In this document: positions 43,096-52,214 of the stretch, piece after piece
Layout of the letters: each line of letters opens with the position of its first letter
Numbering within the stretch: position 1 is the first letter of the stretch
DNA from: Rhizobium phaseoli
GTDB taxonomy: Bacteria; Pseudomonadota; Alphaproteobacteria; Rhizobiales; Rhizobiaceae
Direction: 5' to 3'
Assembly: GCF_010668805.1 (NCBI RefSeq)
Contig: NZ_WUFT01000010.1
Span: forward strand, 223,438 to 287,437
DNA length: 64,000 nt
Notes under the pieces: generated by a model
What the model was told of the DNA's origin: nothing
The model's database searches: none
Seen by the model: only the letters and a program-made list of their open reading frames with translations
Translations under genes and position numbers: made by a program

Positions 43096-43980
43096 ATGAC
43101 GGAGCTTGCAATCGGCATAGACGGCGGCGGAACGAGTTGCCGGGCGGCTGTCGCAGACAGAGACGGCAATATCATCGGCCGTGGCAAATCAGGCCCTGCC
43201 AACATCCTGTCCGATCTGGACAACTCTCTTCTCAATATCGTCGAATCCGCCCGGCAGGCGCTACGTGATGCCGGACTTGCCGCGGAAACCATCACCGCCG
43301 TTGCATCGGTTGTCGGCGTCGCCGGCGCCAATGTCGGCGATTACGGCAGACGGATCGAAGAAGCCCTGCCTTTTGCCGAAGGCCGAGTGGTCACCGATGC
43401 GCTGATTGCCCTGCAGGGCGCACTCGGCGATGCCGACGGCATCGTCGGCGCCTTCGGCACAGGTTCGGTCTATAACGCTCGCAGGAACGGCCGGCTGAAC
43501 GGTATCGGCGGCTGGGGCTCCATTGTCGGCGACCAGGCAAGCGGCGCCCGGCTCGGCCGCGATCTGATGGAACGATCCCTGCTTGCCCATGACGGCGTGC
43601 GCCCGGCTTCACCGGTCACCGAAGCGATCTTGGCGGAATATGGCAACGATCCCGAACGTGTCGTCGAATTCGCCCATTCAGCAAGACCGACGGATTTTGC
43701 TCGTTACGCGCCCATCGTCTTCGAATATGCCACCAGGGGCGATGCGGTCGCGATCGGCATCGTCACCGATGCGGCGGCGGCAATCGGCGAAAGCCTGGAC
43801 GCGTTGCTCTGGCCGGAATGCCGGTCGATCTGCCTGCTTGGCGGGCTTGCGAAAGCCTATGAACCGTGGCTTTCCGAACGCTACAAGTCACGGCTTGCCA
43901 GACCGAAGGGCGATGCCCTACAGGGTGCGGTGGAACTGGCCGTCAAACTCCTGAACGACAGGCAGAGAGGTGCCGCATGA
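43096..43980 (+). CDS. BadF/BadG/BcrA-type ATPase, N-acetylglucosamine kinase-like
   Basis: A 294-residue ASKHA-fold kinase. The phosphate-binding motif IGIDGGGTSCRA lies at about 6-17, with GAFGTGSVYN and GGWGSIVGDQASGARLGRD further on, typical of GlcNAc/glucosamine kinases. It would phosphorylate an imported amino sugar in the cytosol. GGAGG is 5 bp before the ATG, six codons inside the longest frame. Its stop overlaps the regulator's ATG by 4 bp. It faces the sugar importer operon across a shared control region. Confidence 0.85.
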   Translation: MTELAIGIDGGGTSCRAAVADRDGNIIGRGKSGPANILSDLDNSLLNIVESARQALRDAGLAAETITAVASVVGVAGANVGDYGRRIEEALPFAEGRVVTDALIALQGALGDADGIVGAFGTGSVYNARRNGRLNGIGGWGSIVGDQASGARLGRDLMERSLLAHDGVRPASPVTEAILAEYGNDPERVVEFAHSARPTDFARYAPIVFEYATRGDAVAIGIVTDAAAAIGESLDALLWPECRSICLLGGLAKAYEPWLSERYKSRLARPKGDALQGAVELAVKLLNDRQRGAA

Positions 43981-44741
43981 CCGACGACCTCGCCACCCTC
44001 CTGTCCCTGGAGCGCCTGCAGGCGGCCGGCACCGGCCCGCTCTACGTCAAGCTGCGCCGCACGCTCGAAGAAGCCGTGCGCACCGGCACACTCGGTCACG
44101 GCGATGCACTGCCGCCGGAGCGCGACATCGCAGAATTCGCCGCCGTCAGCCGCGTGACCGTGCGCAAGGCGATCGACGAACTCGTCGCCGACGGCCTGTT
44201 GGTGCGCCGCCACGGCTCGGGCACCTTCGTCGCCAAACCGGTCTCCAGGGTCGAGCAGCGCCTGTCGCAACTCACCTCCTTCACTGAGGACATGGCGCGC
44301 CGCGGCATGTCCTCCCGCTCCGAATGGCTGCACAAGGGCGTCCACACCCCCTCGCCCGACGAGATGATGATCCTCGGCCTCGGCACCGACGTGAAGGTTT
44401 CCCGCCTCTCCCGCCTGCGCATCGCCGACGACCAGCCGCTGGCGATCGAAAATGCCAGCGTCTCCGGTGAATTCCTGCCCGATCCCTCGGCAGTGACCAA
44501 TTCGCTCTATGCCGAACTCGAACGTCTCCAGGTTCGCCCGGTGCGCGCCGTGCAGCGCATCTCGGCGACCAACATGAAGGAAGCCGACGCCCAGCTTCTC
44601 GGCGTCTCCGTCGGCGCCGCCGGCCTGTCGATCGAACGTATCTCCTATCTCGGCTCCGGCCGTGCCGTGGAATTCACCCGCTCACTCTATCGCGGCGATG
44701 CTTATGATTTCGTCGCCGAGCTGACGATCGGGGTAACCTGA
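43977..44741 (+). CDS. GntR family regulator, HutC/UTRA subfamily
   Basis: A 254-residue repressor-type protein with an N-terminal GntR winged helix (about 18-85: LPPERDIAEFAAVSRVTVRK, then GLLVRRHGSGTFV) and a UTRA effector domain (about 105-250). UTRA proteins sense sugar phosphates or amino-acid derivatives; NagR-type members sense GlcNAc-6-phosphate or glucosamine-6-phosphate, which suits the adjacent kinase. The ATG lies in the ATGA overlap with the kinase gene. It likely controls the divergent importer operon and its own. Confidence 0.87.
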   Translation: MTDDLATLLSLERLQAAGTGPLYVKLRRTLEEAVRTGTLGHGDALPPERDIAEFAAVSRVTVRKAIDELVADGLLVRRHGSGTFVAKPVSRVEQRLSQLTSFTEDMARRGMSSRSEWLHKGVHTPSPDEMMILGLGTDVKVSRLSRLRIADDQPLAIENASVSGEFLPDPSAVTNSLYAELERLQVRPVRAVQRISATNMKEADAQLLGVSVGAAGLSIERISYLGSGRAVEFTRSLYRGDAYDFVAELTIGVT

Positions 44742-44755
44742 CGGCTTGAGTTTAT

Positions 44756-44777
44756 CCAAATTATACGTATAATCTGG
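44756..44777 (+). promoter_or_regulatory. Promoter with palindromic operator of toxin-antitoxin operon
   Basis: ATTATACGTATAAT (44760-44773) is a perfect 14-bp palindrome extending to an almost perfect 22-bp one. It contains a consensus -10 (TATAAT, 44768-44773), and TTGAGT (44746-44751) lies 16 bp upstream as -35. Antitoxin binding here would block the promoter, the usual autoregulation. Confidence 0.75.
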
Positions 44778-44800
44778 ATATCAAAGTTTGGAACCTTATC

Positions 44801-45055
44801 ATGGCTCGGACCACGGCTCTGGAATTTCAGCGAAAATTCGGCGAGTTTCAGCATCAGGCGCAACGCGAGCCCGTCGAGATCACCCGGCATGGCCGTCGTG
44901 AATTCGTCCTCATGACCGCCGAGCATTATGATTGGCTGAAAGCTGCCGCGCAACGGACGCACAGAACTGCCGACGCCTTGTCTGTCGTCATCGACGCGGT
45001 CGAAAGAGCGGAGATGGACGCGGCCCACACCTCTCTCGACGACCTGTTGAAATAG
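44801..45055 (+). CDS. Antitoxin of the Phd/YefM type
   Basis: An 84-residue DNA-binding antitoxin. The Phd/YefM N-terminal fold is recognisable in FQRKFGEFQHQAQREPVEIT followed by RHGRREFVLMTAEHYDWLK; the C-terminal 25 residues are acidic and would wrap the toxin. The toxin gene starts 6 bp after the stop. The promoter contains a perfect palindrome, suited to autorepression by antitoxin or the complex. Confidence 0.85.
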   Translation: MARTTALEFQRKFGEFQHQAQREPVEITRHGRREFVLMTAEHYDWLKAAAQRTHRTADALSVVIDAVERAEMDAAHTSLDDLLK

Positions 45056-45061
45056 TCCATC

Positions 45062-45490
45062 ATGGCGTCAATTCCCGAGCCGAAGCCCGGCCTTGTCGTG
45101 CGCTATGATTACCTGTGGTCGCGCGAAGCATCGGCGGGTCGCGATCAGGGCAAAGACAGGCCCGCCTGTCTTCTTGCGGCGAGCGACAGCCTGGCCAGTC
45201 CCCGCTATGTCGTTCTGCTGCCGATCACCCATACGCCACCGTCCGGCGATACGGTCGGAATAGAGATTCCGCCGAAGGTGAAGCGGGCGATCGGTCTGGA
45301 CGACACCTCGAGTTGGGTCATCGTCTCCGAACACAATATCGATGAATGGCCGAATGGCGGGCTTTCACCCGTGCCGGGCAGCGAGGGAATGTTCGCCTAC
45401 GGCTTCATTCCGCCTGGGCTTTTCGCAACGATCAAGGCGAAATTTCTCGATCTTGCCAAGGCAAGGAAAAGCGATCCCGTTCGCCGCTGA
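45062..45490 (+). CDS. Toxin of the PemK/MazF type (probable mRNA endonuclease)
   Basis: A 142-residue protein with PemK/MazF-like features: an N-terminal PKPGLVVRYDYLWSREA, DQGKDRPACLLAA (the strand with the conserved Arg-Pro) and VVLLPITHTPPSGD. The MazF fold cuts single-stranded mRNA at short motifs. It is longer than classical MazF (about 110). It lies 6 bp behind the antitoxin. The pairing of a Phd-type antitoxin with a PemK-type toxin is a mixed combination. Confidence 0.8.
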   Translation: MASIPEPKPGLVVRYDYLWSREASAGRDQGKDRPACLLAASDSLASPRYVVLLPITHTPPSGDTVGIEIPPKVKRAIGLDDTSSWVIVSEHNIDEWPNGGLSPVPGSEGMFAYGFIPPGLFATIKAKFLDLAKARKSDPVRR

Positions 45491-45496
45491 TGCCTA

Positions 45497-45700
45497 TTAC
45501 TCCAAAGCGTCTGGCGACCGAGGCGGCGGCGTAGGTTCAATCTCTGTGGGCTCGAAGAAATCCGGCTCGTTTCCAATAAGTTTCCCCTTGAGAAGGCCGA
45601 TTTTAAAGGAGGGCTGTATAATTGGAACGATCTTCACCATAGCCTTGCGCCCTCTGGCAATCACCAATCCGCTATCGAGTTCAAACAGCGTAGCTGTGGA
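45497..45700 (-). pseudogene. 5'-truncated Phd/YefM-type antitoxin remnant
   Basis: Reading the - strand from 45700 gives 67 codons to a TAA, with LDSGLVIARGRKAMVKIVPI, then IGLLKGKL and DFFEP. This is the pattern of Phd-family antitoxins from mid-protein to the C-terminus (VITRxGKPVVRLVP, LKGKL, FFEPLP). The N-terminal half (usual start, SRLVDEA region) is missing: an in-frame TAA lies directly upstream, then a terminator hairpin. No toxin gene is attached. It could be expressed from an internal start, but a decayed second module is more likely. Confidence 0.6.
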
Positions 45701-45728
45701 TTATTATCAAGTTACATCAAAGATATAG

Positions 45729-45755
45729 AGCCGGAAAGTGAATCACTTTCCGGCT
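45729..45755 (+). terminator. Terminator downstream of the toxin-antitoxin region
   Basis: AGCCGGAAAG-TGAATCA-CTTTCCGGCT followed by TTATTATTT on the + strand, between the antitoxin remnant and the end of metH. Confidence 0.85.
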
Positions 45756-45801
45756 TTATTATTTCCTAATTCATTGCATTAAGAGCGAGTAAGGCCGCTT
45801 C

Positions 45802-48800
45802 TTACGCCGCGTCCTCGATCTCCTCGCCCGTCTTGCGCGGCACATAATTGAGCACCGGCCCGAGCCAGCGTTCGACTTCGGAAACCTCCATACCCTTGCG
45901 CTTGGCATAGTCTTCCACTTGATCGCGCTCCACCTTGGCGACGCCGAAATAATAGGAGTCGGGGTGGCCGATATAGAGGCCGGAGACCGACGAGCCGGGC
46001 CACATCGCATAGCTCTCCGTCAGCTTCACGCCGGCCGCTTTTTCCGCATCGAGCAGCGTGAAAAGCGTTGCTTTTTCGGTGTGATCGGGCTGGGCGGGAT
46101 AACCGGGCGCCGGGCGGATACCGGCATAGGCTTCGGTGATGAGATCCTCTTTGCTGAGCGTCTCGTCCTTCGCATAGCCCCAATATTCGCGGCGCACCTG
46201 CTCATGCATGCGCTCGGCGAAGGCTTCGGCGAAGCGGTCGGCCAGCGCCTTGACCAGGATCGAGGAGTAATCGTCGTTGGCCCGTTCGAAACGCTCGGCG
46301 ATGGCGATTTCCTCGATGCCGGCCGTCACCACGAAGCCGCCGACATAATCCTGCACGCCGCTTGAAACCGGCGCGACGAAATCGGAGAGCGCCACGTTCG
46401 GCCGCCCGTCCCGCTTCGAAAGCTGCTGGCGCAGCGTGTAGAAGGTGGCGAGCTCCTGACTGCGGCTCTCGTCCGTGAACAGGCGGATGTCGTCGCCGAC
46501 AGCACCGGCCGGCCAGAAGCCGATGACGGCGCGCGGGCGGAACCACTTCTCGTCGATGATCTTCTTGAGCATTGCCTGCGCATCGGCCCAGAGCGCACGC
46601 GCCGCCTCGCCCTGCTTCTCGTCCTCAAGAATGGCGGGGTAGCGGCCGCGCAGTTCCCAGGTCTGGAAGAACGGCGTCCAGTCGATATATCTGGCAAGCT
46701 CGGCCAGGTCGTAATCCTCGAACACCTGCGTGCCGAAGAATTGCGGCTTCGTCGGTTGATAGCCAGACCAGTCGACCTTATGCGCATTCTCGCGAGCCCG
46801 CGGCAATGGCAGGCGCACCTTCTCGGCTTCGCTGCGCGCATGGGCGGCCGCCACCTTGGCATATTCGGCTCTTATATCGTCGACGTAGCCGTGGCGCGCC
46901 TCCGGCGACAACAGCGCCGAGACGACACCGACGGCGCGGCTCGCATCGGTGACGTAGATCGCCTGCCCCTTGTTGTAGCCCGGATGGATTTTCACGGCCG
47001 TATGCACGCGGCTGGTCGTCGCCCCGCCGATCAAAAGCGGGATCTCGAAACCCTGCCGCTCCATTTCGGCCGCGACATGCACCATCTCGTCAAGCGACGG
47101 CGTGATCAGGCCGGAAAGACCGATGACATCGACCTTTTCGGCGATCGCCGTTTCGAGGATCTTCGTCGCCGGCACCATCACGCCGAGGTCGACGATCTCA
47201 TAATTGTTGCAGGCAAGTACGACGCCGACGATGTTCTTGCCGATATCGTGGACGTCGCCCTTGACCGTCGCCATCAGGATCTTGCCGGCCGAGCGACGCT
47301 CCTCGCCGCCGTTCAGGCGCTTTTCCTCTTCCATGTGAGGCAGCAGCACGGCGACCGCCTGCTTCATGACGCGCGCCGACTTGACCACCTGCGGCAGGAA
47401 CATCTTGCCCGAGCCGAACAGATCGCCGACGACGTTCATACCGGCCATCAGCGGCCCTTCGATGACATGCAGCGGCCGGGCGGCCTGCAGGCGGGCCTCC
47501 TCGGTGTCGGCTTCGATATATTCGGTGATGCCGTTCACCAGCGCATGTTCGAGCCGCTTCTCGACGCTCCATTCACGCCACGAGAGGTCCTGGACCCGAC
47601 CTTCCCTGGCGCCGGCGCCACGGAAGCGCTCGGCCACTTCGAGCAGCCGCTCGGTGCCGTCGGGACGGCGGTTCAGCACCACGTCCTCGCAGGCCTCGCG
47701 CAGTTCGGGATCGATATTGTCGTAGACCGCAAGCTGGCCGGCATTGACGATGCCCATGTCCATGCCCGCCTGGATGGCGTGGTATAGGAACACCGCGTGC
47801 ATCGCCTCGCGCACCGGCTCGTTGCCGCGGAACGAGAAGGACAGGTTGGAGACGCCGCCCGAGATATGGACGAGCGGCATGCGCTCGCGGATCGTCCGCG
47901 TCGCCTCGATGAAATCGACGCCGTAATTATTGTGCTCTTCGATGCCGGTCGCCACCGCGAAGATGTTCGGGTCAAAGATGATATCTTCAGGCGGGAAGCC
48001 GATCTTTTCGGTCAAAAGCTTATAGGCGCGGGTGCAAATTTCCACCTTGCGCTCGTAGCTGTCCGCCTGCCCCGTCTCGTCGAAGGCCATGACGACGACG
48101 GCAGCGCCGTAATTGTGCAGCAGCCGCGCCTGGGCGAGAAAATTCTCCTCGCCTTCCTTCAGCGAGATCGAGTTGACGATCGGCTTGCCCTGAACGCGCT
48201 TCAGGCCGGACTCGATGATCGAGAACTTCGAACTGTCGATCATGACAGGCACGCGGGCGATATCGGGCTCGGCGGCAATCAGGTTGAGGAACTCGACCAT
48301 CGCCTTTTCGGAATCGATCAGCCCCTCGTCCATATTGATGTCGATCACCTGCGCGCCGTTTTCGACCTGGTCGCGCGCCACATCGAGCGCTGCCGTGTAA
48401 TCGGCATTGGTGATCAGCTTGCGAAACTTCGCCGAGCCGGTGACGTTGGTGCGCTCGCCGACGTTGACGAAGGGAATATCCTTGGTCAGCTCGAAAGGTT
48501 CCAGACCCGACAGCGACATGAAGGGGCGATGCTCGGGAATCGGCCGCGGCTTATATTTCGCGACGGTCTCGGCGATTGCCCTGATATGTTCGGGCGTCGA
48601 GCCGCAGCAGCCGCCGACGATATTGACCAGGCCTTCGCGGGCGAAGCTGTCGATCTGCGCCGCCATCAGCTCCGGCGTTTCATCGTACTGACCGAATTCG
48701 TTCGGCAGGCCGGCATTCGGATAGGCGCAGATGAAGGTGTCGGCGACGCCGGAAAGCTCCTGCAGATGTGGGCGCATCGCATTAGCGCCGAGCGCGCAGT

Positions 48801-49575
48801 TGAGGCCGATTGTGAAGGGATTGGCATGGCGCACCGAGTTCCAGAAGGCCGACGGCGTCTGGCCCGAAAGCGTCCGGCCGGAAAGGTCGGTGATCGTGCC
48901 GGAGATCATCACCGGCAGGCGCACGCCCTTTGCCTCGAAGCGCTCCTCGCAGGCAAAGATCGCCGCCTTGGCGTTCAGCGTGTCGAAGATCGTCTCGATC
49001 AGGATGATGTCGGCGCCGCCGTCGATCAGCCCGTCGATCTGCTCGCCATAGGCAATACGCAGATCGTCGAAGCTCACGGCGCGAAAACCGGGATTGTTGA
49101 CGTCAGGCGAGATCGAGGCGGTGCGGTTGGTCGGTCCGATGGCGCCGGCGACGAAGCGGCGGCGGCCATCCTCGCGCTCGGCGCGCTGTGCTGCCCGGCG
49201 CACGATCTCGGCGCCTTCCTTGTTGAGGTCGTAGACCGCGCCCTCCATCGCGTAATCGGCCTGCGCAATGCTGGTCGAGGAGAAGGTGTTGGTCTCGAGA
49301 ATATCGGCGCCCGCCTTGGCGTATCGGTAATGGATCTCTTCGATCGCATCCGGCTGGGTCAGGATCAGAAGGTCGTTATTACCCTTCTGGTGGCAGGCGC
49401 AGCCGATGAAACGGGTTCCGCGGAACTGGTCTTCGTCATAGCCGAGCCCTTGGATTTGCGTGCCCATGGCGCCGTCGAGGACAAGGATGCGCTCGCTCGC
49501 AGCCTGTCGCAAAGCTGCGAAAACTTCATTGCGGTCACGTTTGCCCGTTTCCGGACCAAAGAGGTTGTCAAACAC
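45802..49575 (-). CDS. metH: Cobalamin-dependent methionine synthase
   Basis: A 1257-residue enzyme transferring a methyl group from 5-methyl-THF to homocysteine through B12. All modules are present in order: homocysteine domain (about 15-335, zinc Cys pair in [10 protein letters not shown] near 320), pterin domain (about 365-630), B12 cap (about 650-745), B12-binding domain with DVHDIGK near 771, and the C-terminal AdoMet reactivation domain (about 910-1240). Length is full. The start is GTG with AAGGAG 7 bp upstream. A perfect 20-bp palindrome shared with the metF operon lies 41 bp upstream. It diverges from an AGE-family gene. Confidence 0.96.
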   Translation of the reverse strand: MFDNLFGPETGKRDRNEVFAALRQAASERILVLDGAMGTQIQGLGYDEDQFRGTRFIGCACHQKGNNDLLILTQPDAIEEIHYRYAKAGADILETNTFSSTSIAQADYAMEGAVYDLNKEGAEIVRRAAQRAEREDGRRRFVAGAIGPTNRTASISPDVNNPGFRAVSFDDLRIAYGEQIDGLIDGGADIILIETIFDTLNAKAAIFACEERFEAKGVRLPVMISGTITDLSGRTLSGQTPSAFWNSVRHANPFTIGLNCALGANAMRPHLQELSGVADTFICAYPNAGLPNEFGQYDETPELMAAQIDSFAREGLVNIVGGCCGSTPEHIRAIAETVAKYKPRPIPEHRPFMSLSGLEPFELTKDIPFVNVGERTNVTGSAKFRKLITNADYTAALDVARDQVENGAQVIDINMDEGLIDSEKAMVEFLNLIAAEPDIARVPVMIDSSKFSIIESGLKRVQGKPIVNSISLKEGEENFLAQARLLHNYGAAVVVMAFDETGQADSYERKVEICTRAYKLLTEKIGFPPEDIIFDPNIFAVATGIEEHNNYGVDFIEATRTIRERMPLVHISGGVSNLSFSFRGNEPVREAMHAVFLYHAIQAGMDMGIVNAGQLAVYDNIDPELREACEDVVLNRRPDGTERLLEVAERFRGAGAREGRVQDLSWREWSVEKRLEHALVNGITEYIEADTEEARLQAARPLHVIEGPLMAGMNVVGDLFGSGKMFLPQVVKSARVMKQAVAVLLPHMEEEKRLNGGEERRSAGKILMATVKGDVHDIGKNIVGVVLACNNYEIVDLGVMVPATKILETAIAEKVDVIGLSGLITPSLDEMVHVAAEMERQGFEIPLLIGGATTSRVHTAVKIHPGYNKGQAIYVTDASRAVGVVSALLSPEARHGYVDDIRAEYAKVAAAHARSEAEKVRLPLPRARENAHKVDWSGYQPTKPQFFGTQVFEDYDLAELARYIDWTPFFQTWELRGRYPAILEDEKQGEAARALWADAQAMLKKIIDEKWFRPRAVIGFWPAGAVGDDIRLFTDESRSQELATFYTLRQQLSKRDGRPNVALSDFVAPVSSGVQDYVGGFVVTAGIEEIAIAERFERANDDYSSILVKALADRFAEAFAERMHEQVRREYWGYAKDETLSKEDLITEAYAGIRPAPGYPAQPDHTEKATLFTLLDAEKAAGVKLTESYAMWPGSSVSGLYIGHPDSYYFGVAKVERDQVEDYAKRKGMEVSEVERWLGPVLNYVPRKTGEEIEDAA

Positions 49576-49616
49576 GGGAGGGCTCCTTGACGTCGTAAGA
49601 CCAGACAGATCACATC

Positions 49617-49636
49617 ACATAAAGATATCTTTATGT
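49617..49636. promoter_or_regulatory. 20-bp palindromic operator upstream of metH
   Basis: ACATAAAGATATCTTTATGT is a perfect palindrome with the same 16-bp core as the site at 12495-12510 before the ArsR-methyltransferase/metF operon. It lies 41 bp before the metH start, a position suited to repression, and 110 bp before the divergent AGE-family gene. Confidence 0.8.
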
Positions 49637-49746
49637 CAATATATGCCTATCGATTTCGTGCTTTGCAAGCCTGGCCCCATGACAGACTCGAATGGCCTCT
49701 ATATAGGCATTTCAAGAGCATCGCGCACGAAATCGGAGGAAATGTC

Positions 49747-50991
49747 ATGGCACCCGAGCTTGGAAACTGGACGAGCCGCGCCTATCATCGCGGCTGGCTG
49801 CTTGCCCAGGCAAATGGCCTCTTCGATTTCTTCCAGCACAATTCGCGCAATCCCAAGGGCGGCTTTTACGATCTTGACGATACCGGCAGGCCGCTCGACG
49901 CCGAGGGCCAGGTTCGCGGCATCCATATCGCGGCGCGCGCCGTGCATTGTTTCTCGATCGGCACGCTGCTCGGCCGCCCGGGTGCCAGCGACCTCGTCGA
50001 CCACGGCATGGACTACCTCTGGAACCAGCATCGCGACCGGAAGAATGGCGGCTATTTCTGGTCGCTGAACAATGACGGTCCCGTCGACACCAACAAGCAG
50101 GGTTATGGCCATGCTTTCGTGCTGCTGGCCGCCTCCTCCGCCAAGACGATCGGCCATCCGCTTGCCGACGGCATGCTTGATGATATCACCGAGATCCTCA
50201 ACACCAAGTTCTGGGAAGCAAAGCACGGCGCCATCGCCGAGGAATTCACCGCCGACTGGCAGCCGCTCGATGGCGGCACCTATCGCGGCCAGAACTCCAA
50301 CATGCACCTGACCGAAGCGCTGATGGCCGCCTTCGAAGCCACCGGCGACAGGGAGTACCTGACCAAGGCCGAAAGCATCGCCGATCTGGTCATCCGCCGC
50401 CAAGCCGGTTCGGTCGACTGGCGCGTCGCCGAGCATTTCGACGCCGAATGGAATCTCGACAAGCACTACTATCATCCGAACGAAATGTTCCGCCCAGCCG
50501 GCACGACGCCCGGTCACTGGCTGGAATGGGCCCGCCTGATCCTGCAGCTCTGGACGCTCGGCGGCAAACGCATCGAATGGCTGCCGGATGCAGCCAAGGC
50601 GCTTTTCGCGCAATCCATGGCGCTCGGCTGGGACGATGACAAGGGCGGCTTTTTCTATACGCTCGATTGGGACGACAAGCCCGCCAAGCGCAACAAGCTC
50701 TGGTGGCCGGCCTGCGAGGGTGCTGCCGCCGCCCACTTCCTCAACGAGCACCTTCCGAGCGATTTCCACGAAGACAGCTACCGCAAGATCTGGAACGTCA
50801 TCGAACGCGCCTTCATCGACCACAGGAACGGCGGCTGGCACGAGGAGTTGACGGAAGACCTCATTCCCTCGCACGCGCTCTTCCCCGGCAAGGGTGATAT
50901 CTACCACGCCCTGCAGGCCTGCCTCATCCCGCTCTTCCCGGCAACCGGCAGCCTGACGAAGGGCATCACTGAAGCCGGCGGCCGGATCTGA
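49747..50991 (+). CDS. AGE family epimerase/isomerase (mannose isomerase or N-acylglucosamine 2-epimerase-like)
   Basis: A 414-residue (alpha/alpha)6-barrel enzyme. Members interconvert mannose/fructose/glucose or epimerise N-acyl-D-glucosamine. Typical segments are GGFYDLDDTG, RAVHCFSIG, YGHAFVLLAA, NSNMHLTEALMAAFEATGD and GGWHEEL, containing the conserved catalytic His and Glu. The ATG is set by GGAGGA 6-7 bp upstream; the open frame extends 38 codons further, but that start lies inside the metH operator. The exact sugar is not deducible; YihS/mannose-isomerase type is slightly favoured. Confidence 0.85.
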   Translation: MAPELGNWTSRAYHRGWLLAQANGLFDFFQHNSRNPKGGFYDLDDTGRPLDAEGQVRGIHIAARAVHCFSIGTLLGRPGASDLVDHGMDYLWNQHRDRKNGGYFWSLNNDGPVDTNKQGYGHAFVLLAASSAKTIGHPLADGMLDDITEILNTKFWEAKHGAIAEEFTADWQPLDGGTYRGQNSNMHLTEALMAAFEATGDREYLTKAESIADLVIRRQAGSVDWRVAEHFDAEWNLDKHYYHPNEMFRPAGTTPGHWLEWARLILQLWTLGGKRIEWLPDAAKALFAQSMALGWDDDKGGFFYTLDWDDKPAKRNKLWWPACEGAAAAHFLNEHLPSDFHEDSYRKIWNVIERAFIDHRNGGWHEELTEDLIPSHALFPGKGDIYHALQACLIPLFPATGSLTKGITEAGGRI

Positions 50992-51012
50992 CGTCTCAGT
51001 AAGCCCGGCCCG

Positions 51013-51507
51013 TTAGAGTGGGGCGAGCCGCAGCGTGTCCAGATCCTTTGCGAGCATCAGCGCCAAGGCCTCGACCGCGAGATTGTGGTCGTCGCGCTGC
51101 GGCAGGCCGGAGACGGTGACCGCGCCGATGCAGCCGGTGCCCTTGACGTTGATCGGGAAACTGCCGCCATGCGGCGCATAGTCGGCGTCGGGAAGCCCGT
51201 TATCCTCAACCGTCTTGCCGTCCTTCCTCAGCTTTAGGCCGGAGGCATAACTGCTGCGGAAATAACGCAGCACCATGTTGCGCTTGCGACGGACCCAATT
51301 GACGTTGTCGGGCGTCACACCCGGCAATGCCGCATAGAAGACCGGCATTGCATGCAGGGTCACGTCGATTGCGATGCCAAGGCCGCGTTCGGTGGCGAGT
51401 TCCTGCAGCAGTTTGCCGAGCTGCCATGCCGTCGTCAGGTCGAAGGCGTCGAAACTCAGGGCCTTCTCCTGCTCCGCAATCCGGCTGAGATCGTCCTCGA
51501 TTGTCAT
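51013..51507 (-). CDS. UPF0303 / heme-degrading-domain family protein
   Basis: A 164-residue protein of the UPF0303 group (HbpS/GlcG-like fold). Family features are WVRRKRNMVLRYFRSSY, HGGSFPI and GTGCIGAVTVSGLPQRDDH near the C-terminus. Relatives bind small molecules or heme; the function is unsettled. The chosen ATG (MTIEDDLSR) removes an improbable upstream extension. It lies 91 bp behind the flavin reductase gene and may be the distal gene of the ABC/racemase operon. Confidence 0.82.
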   Translation of the reverse strand: MTIEDDLSRIAEQEKALSFDAFDLTTAWQLGKLLQELATERGLGIAIDVTLHAMPVFYAALPGVTPDNVNWVRRKRNMVLRYFRSSYASGLKLRKDGKTVEDNGLPDADYAPHGGSFPINVKGTGCIGAVTVSGLPQRDDHNLAVEALALMLAKDLDTLRLAPL

Positions 51508-51598
51508 GGGCAAGCGCTCCTCTGCCGCGATAATTCGCTGCAGACAATTCTCGCCGGCAGCGAAAATGTAAAGCAAAAACTTAGGCCTACCTCACACG

Positions 51599-52210
51599 TC
51601 AGAGCTTCGGCGTCAGCATCTCGAAACGATCGCGGATGGTGGCGCAGGTATCGCCGCCGAGCCGCGCAATGGCGTCGAGCGCGGCAGGATCGACATGCAG
51701 TCGTTCCGGATCGACGACCCCGTCGCGGTAATGCGCATAGACGATCTCGCCCATGACGATCTGCCGCGAGCGGCCGAGCTCCAGGGTCACATGCCGGCGG
51801 CATTCGAAAGCGGCCGGCGCCTCGGCGATGAAGGGTGAGGCCACCTTCTCGCCTGATACCGCCGTCAATCCGGCTTCCTTCAGTTCGTCGACGCCGCGGG
51901 GATATTTGGCGCCGCAGACATGCATGGCCTGGGCGATGGCAAAGGAAACGATGTTGACCGTGAAGACCTCGGTCATGCGGATATTGTGGCCGGTGTCCTT
52001 GAACGACATGTCGGCATTGTTTTCGACCCCGATCGCCAGGATCGGCGGATCGGCCGAAAGGCAGTTGAAAAAACTGAAAGGCGCCGCGTTGATCCGGCCG
52101 TGCTCGTCGACCGTCGTCACCAGCGCGATCGGCCGCGGAATGATCGTACCGATCATCAGGTTGTAACGCTCGCGCTCCGAAAGCTGCTGGAAGTCGAAGG
52201 ACACCGCCAT
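51599..52210 (-). CDS. Flavin reductase-like FMN-binding protein
   Basis: A 203-residue protein of the flavin-reductase-like split-barrel family. Its N-terminal RYNLMIGTIIPRPIALVTTV and APFSFFNCLSADPPIL are the FMN-binding signature. Members supply reduced flavin to monooxygenases or act as oxidoreductases themselves. It lies 4 bp behind the racemase gene, so it is surely in the same operon; no flavin monooxygenase is encoded nearby. The partner or substrate is open. Confidence 0.87.
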   Translation of the reverse strand: MAVSFDFQQLSERERYNLMIGTIIPRPIALVTTVDEHGRINAAPFSFFNCLSADPPILAIGVENNADMSFKDTGHNIRMTEVFTVNIVSFAIAQAMHVCGAKYPRGVDELKEAGLTAVSGEKVASPFIAEAPAAFECRRHVTLELGRSRQIVMGEIVYAHYRDGVVDPERLHVDPAALDAIARLGGDTCATIRDRFEMLTPKL

Positions 52211-52214
52211 CGGA

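Noticed and set aside
47797..49590. A 597-codon open frame antisense to metH
   Set aside because: metH is unambiguous on the other strand; the antisense frame is open only because stop codons are rare in GC-rich DNA.
49633..49746. N-terminal 38-codon extension of the AGE-family protein
   Set aside because: The upstream ATG lies inside the metH operator and has no ribosome-binding site; GGAGGA precedes the internal ATG at 49747.
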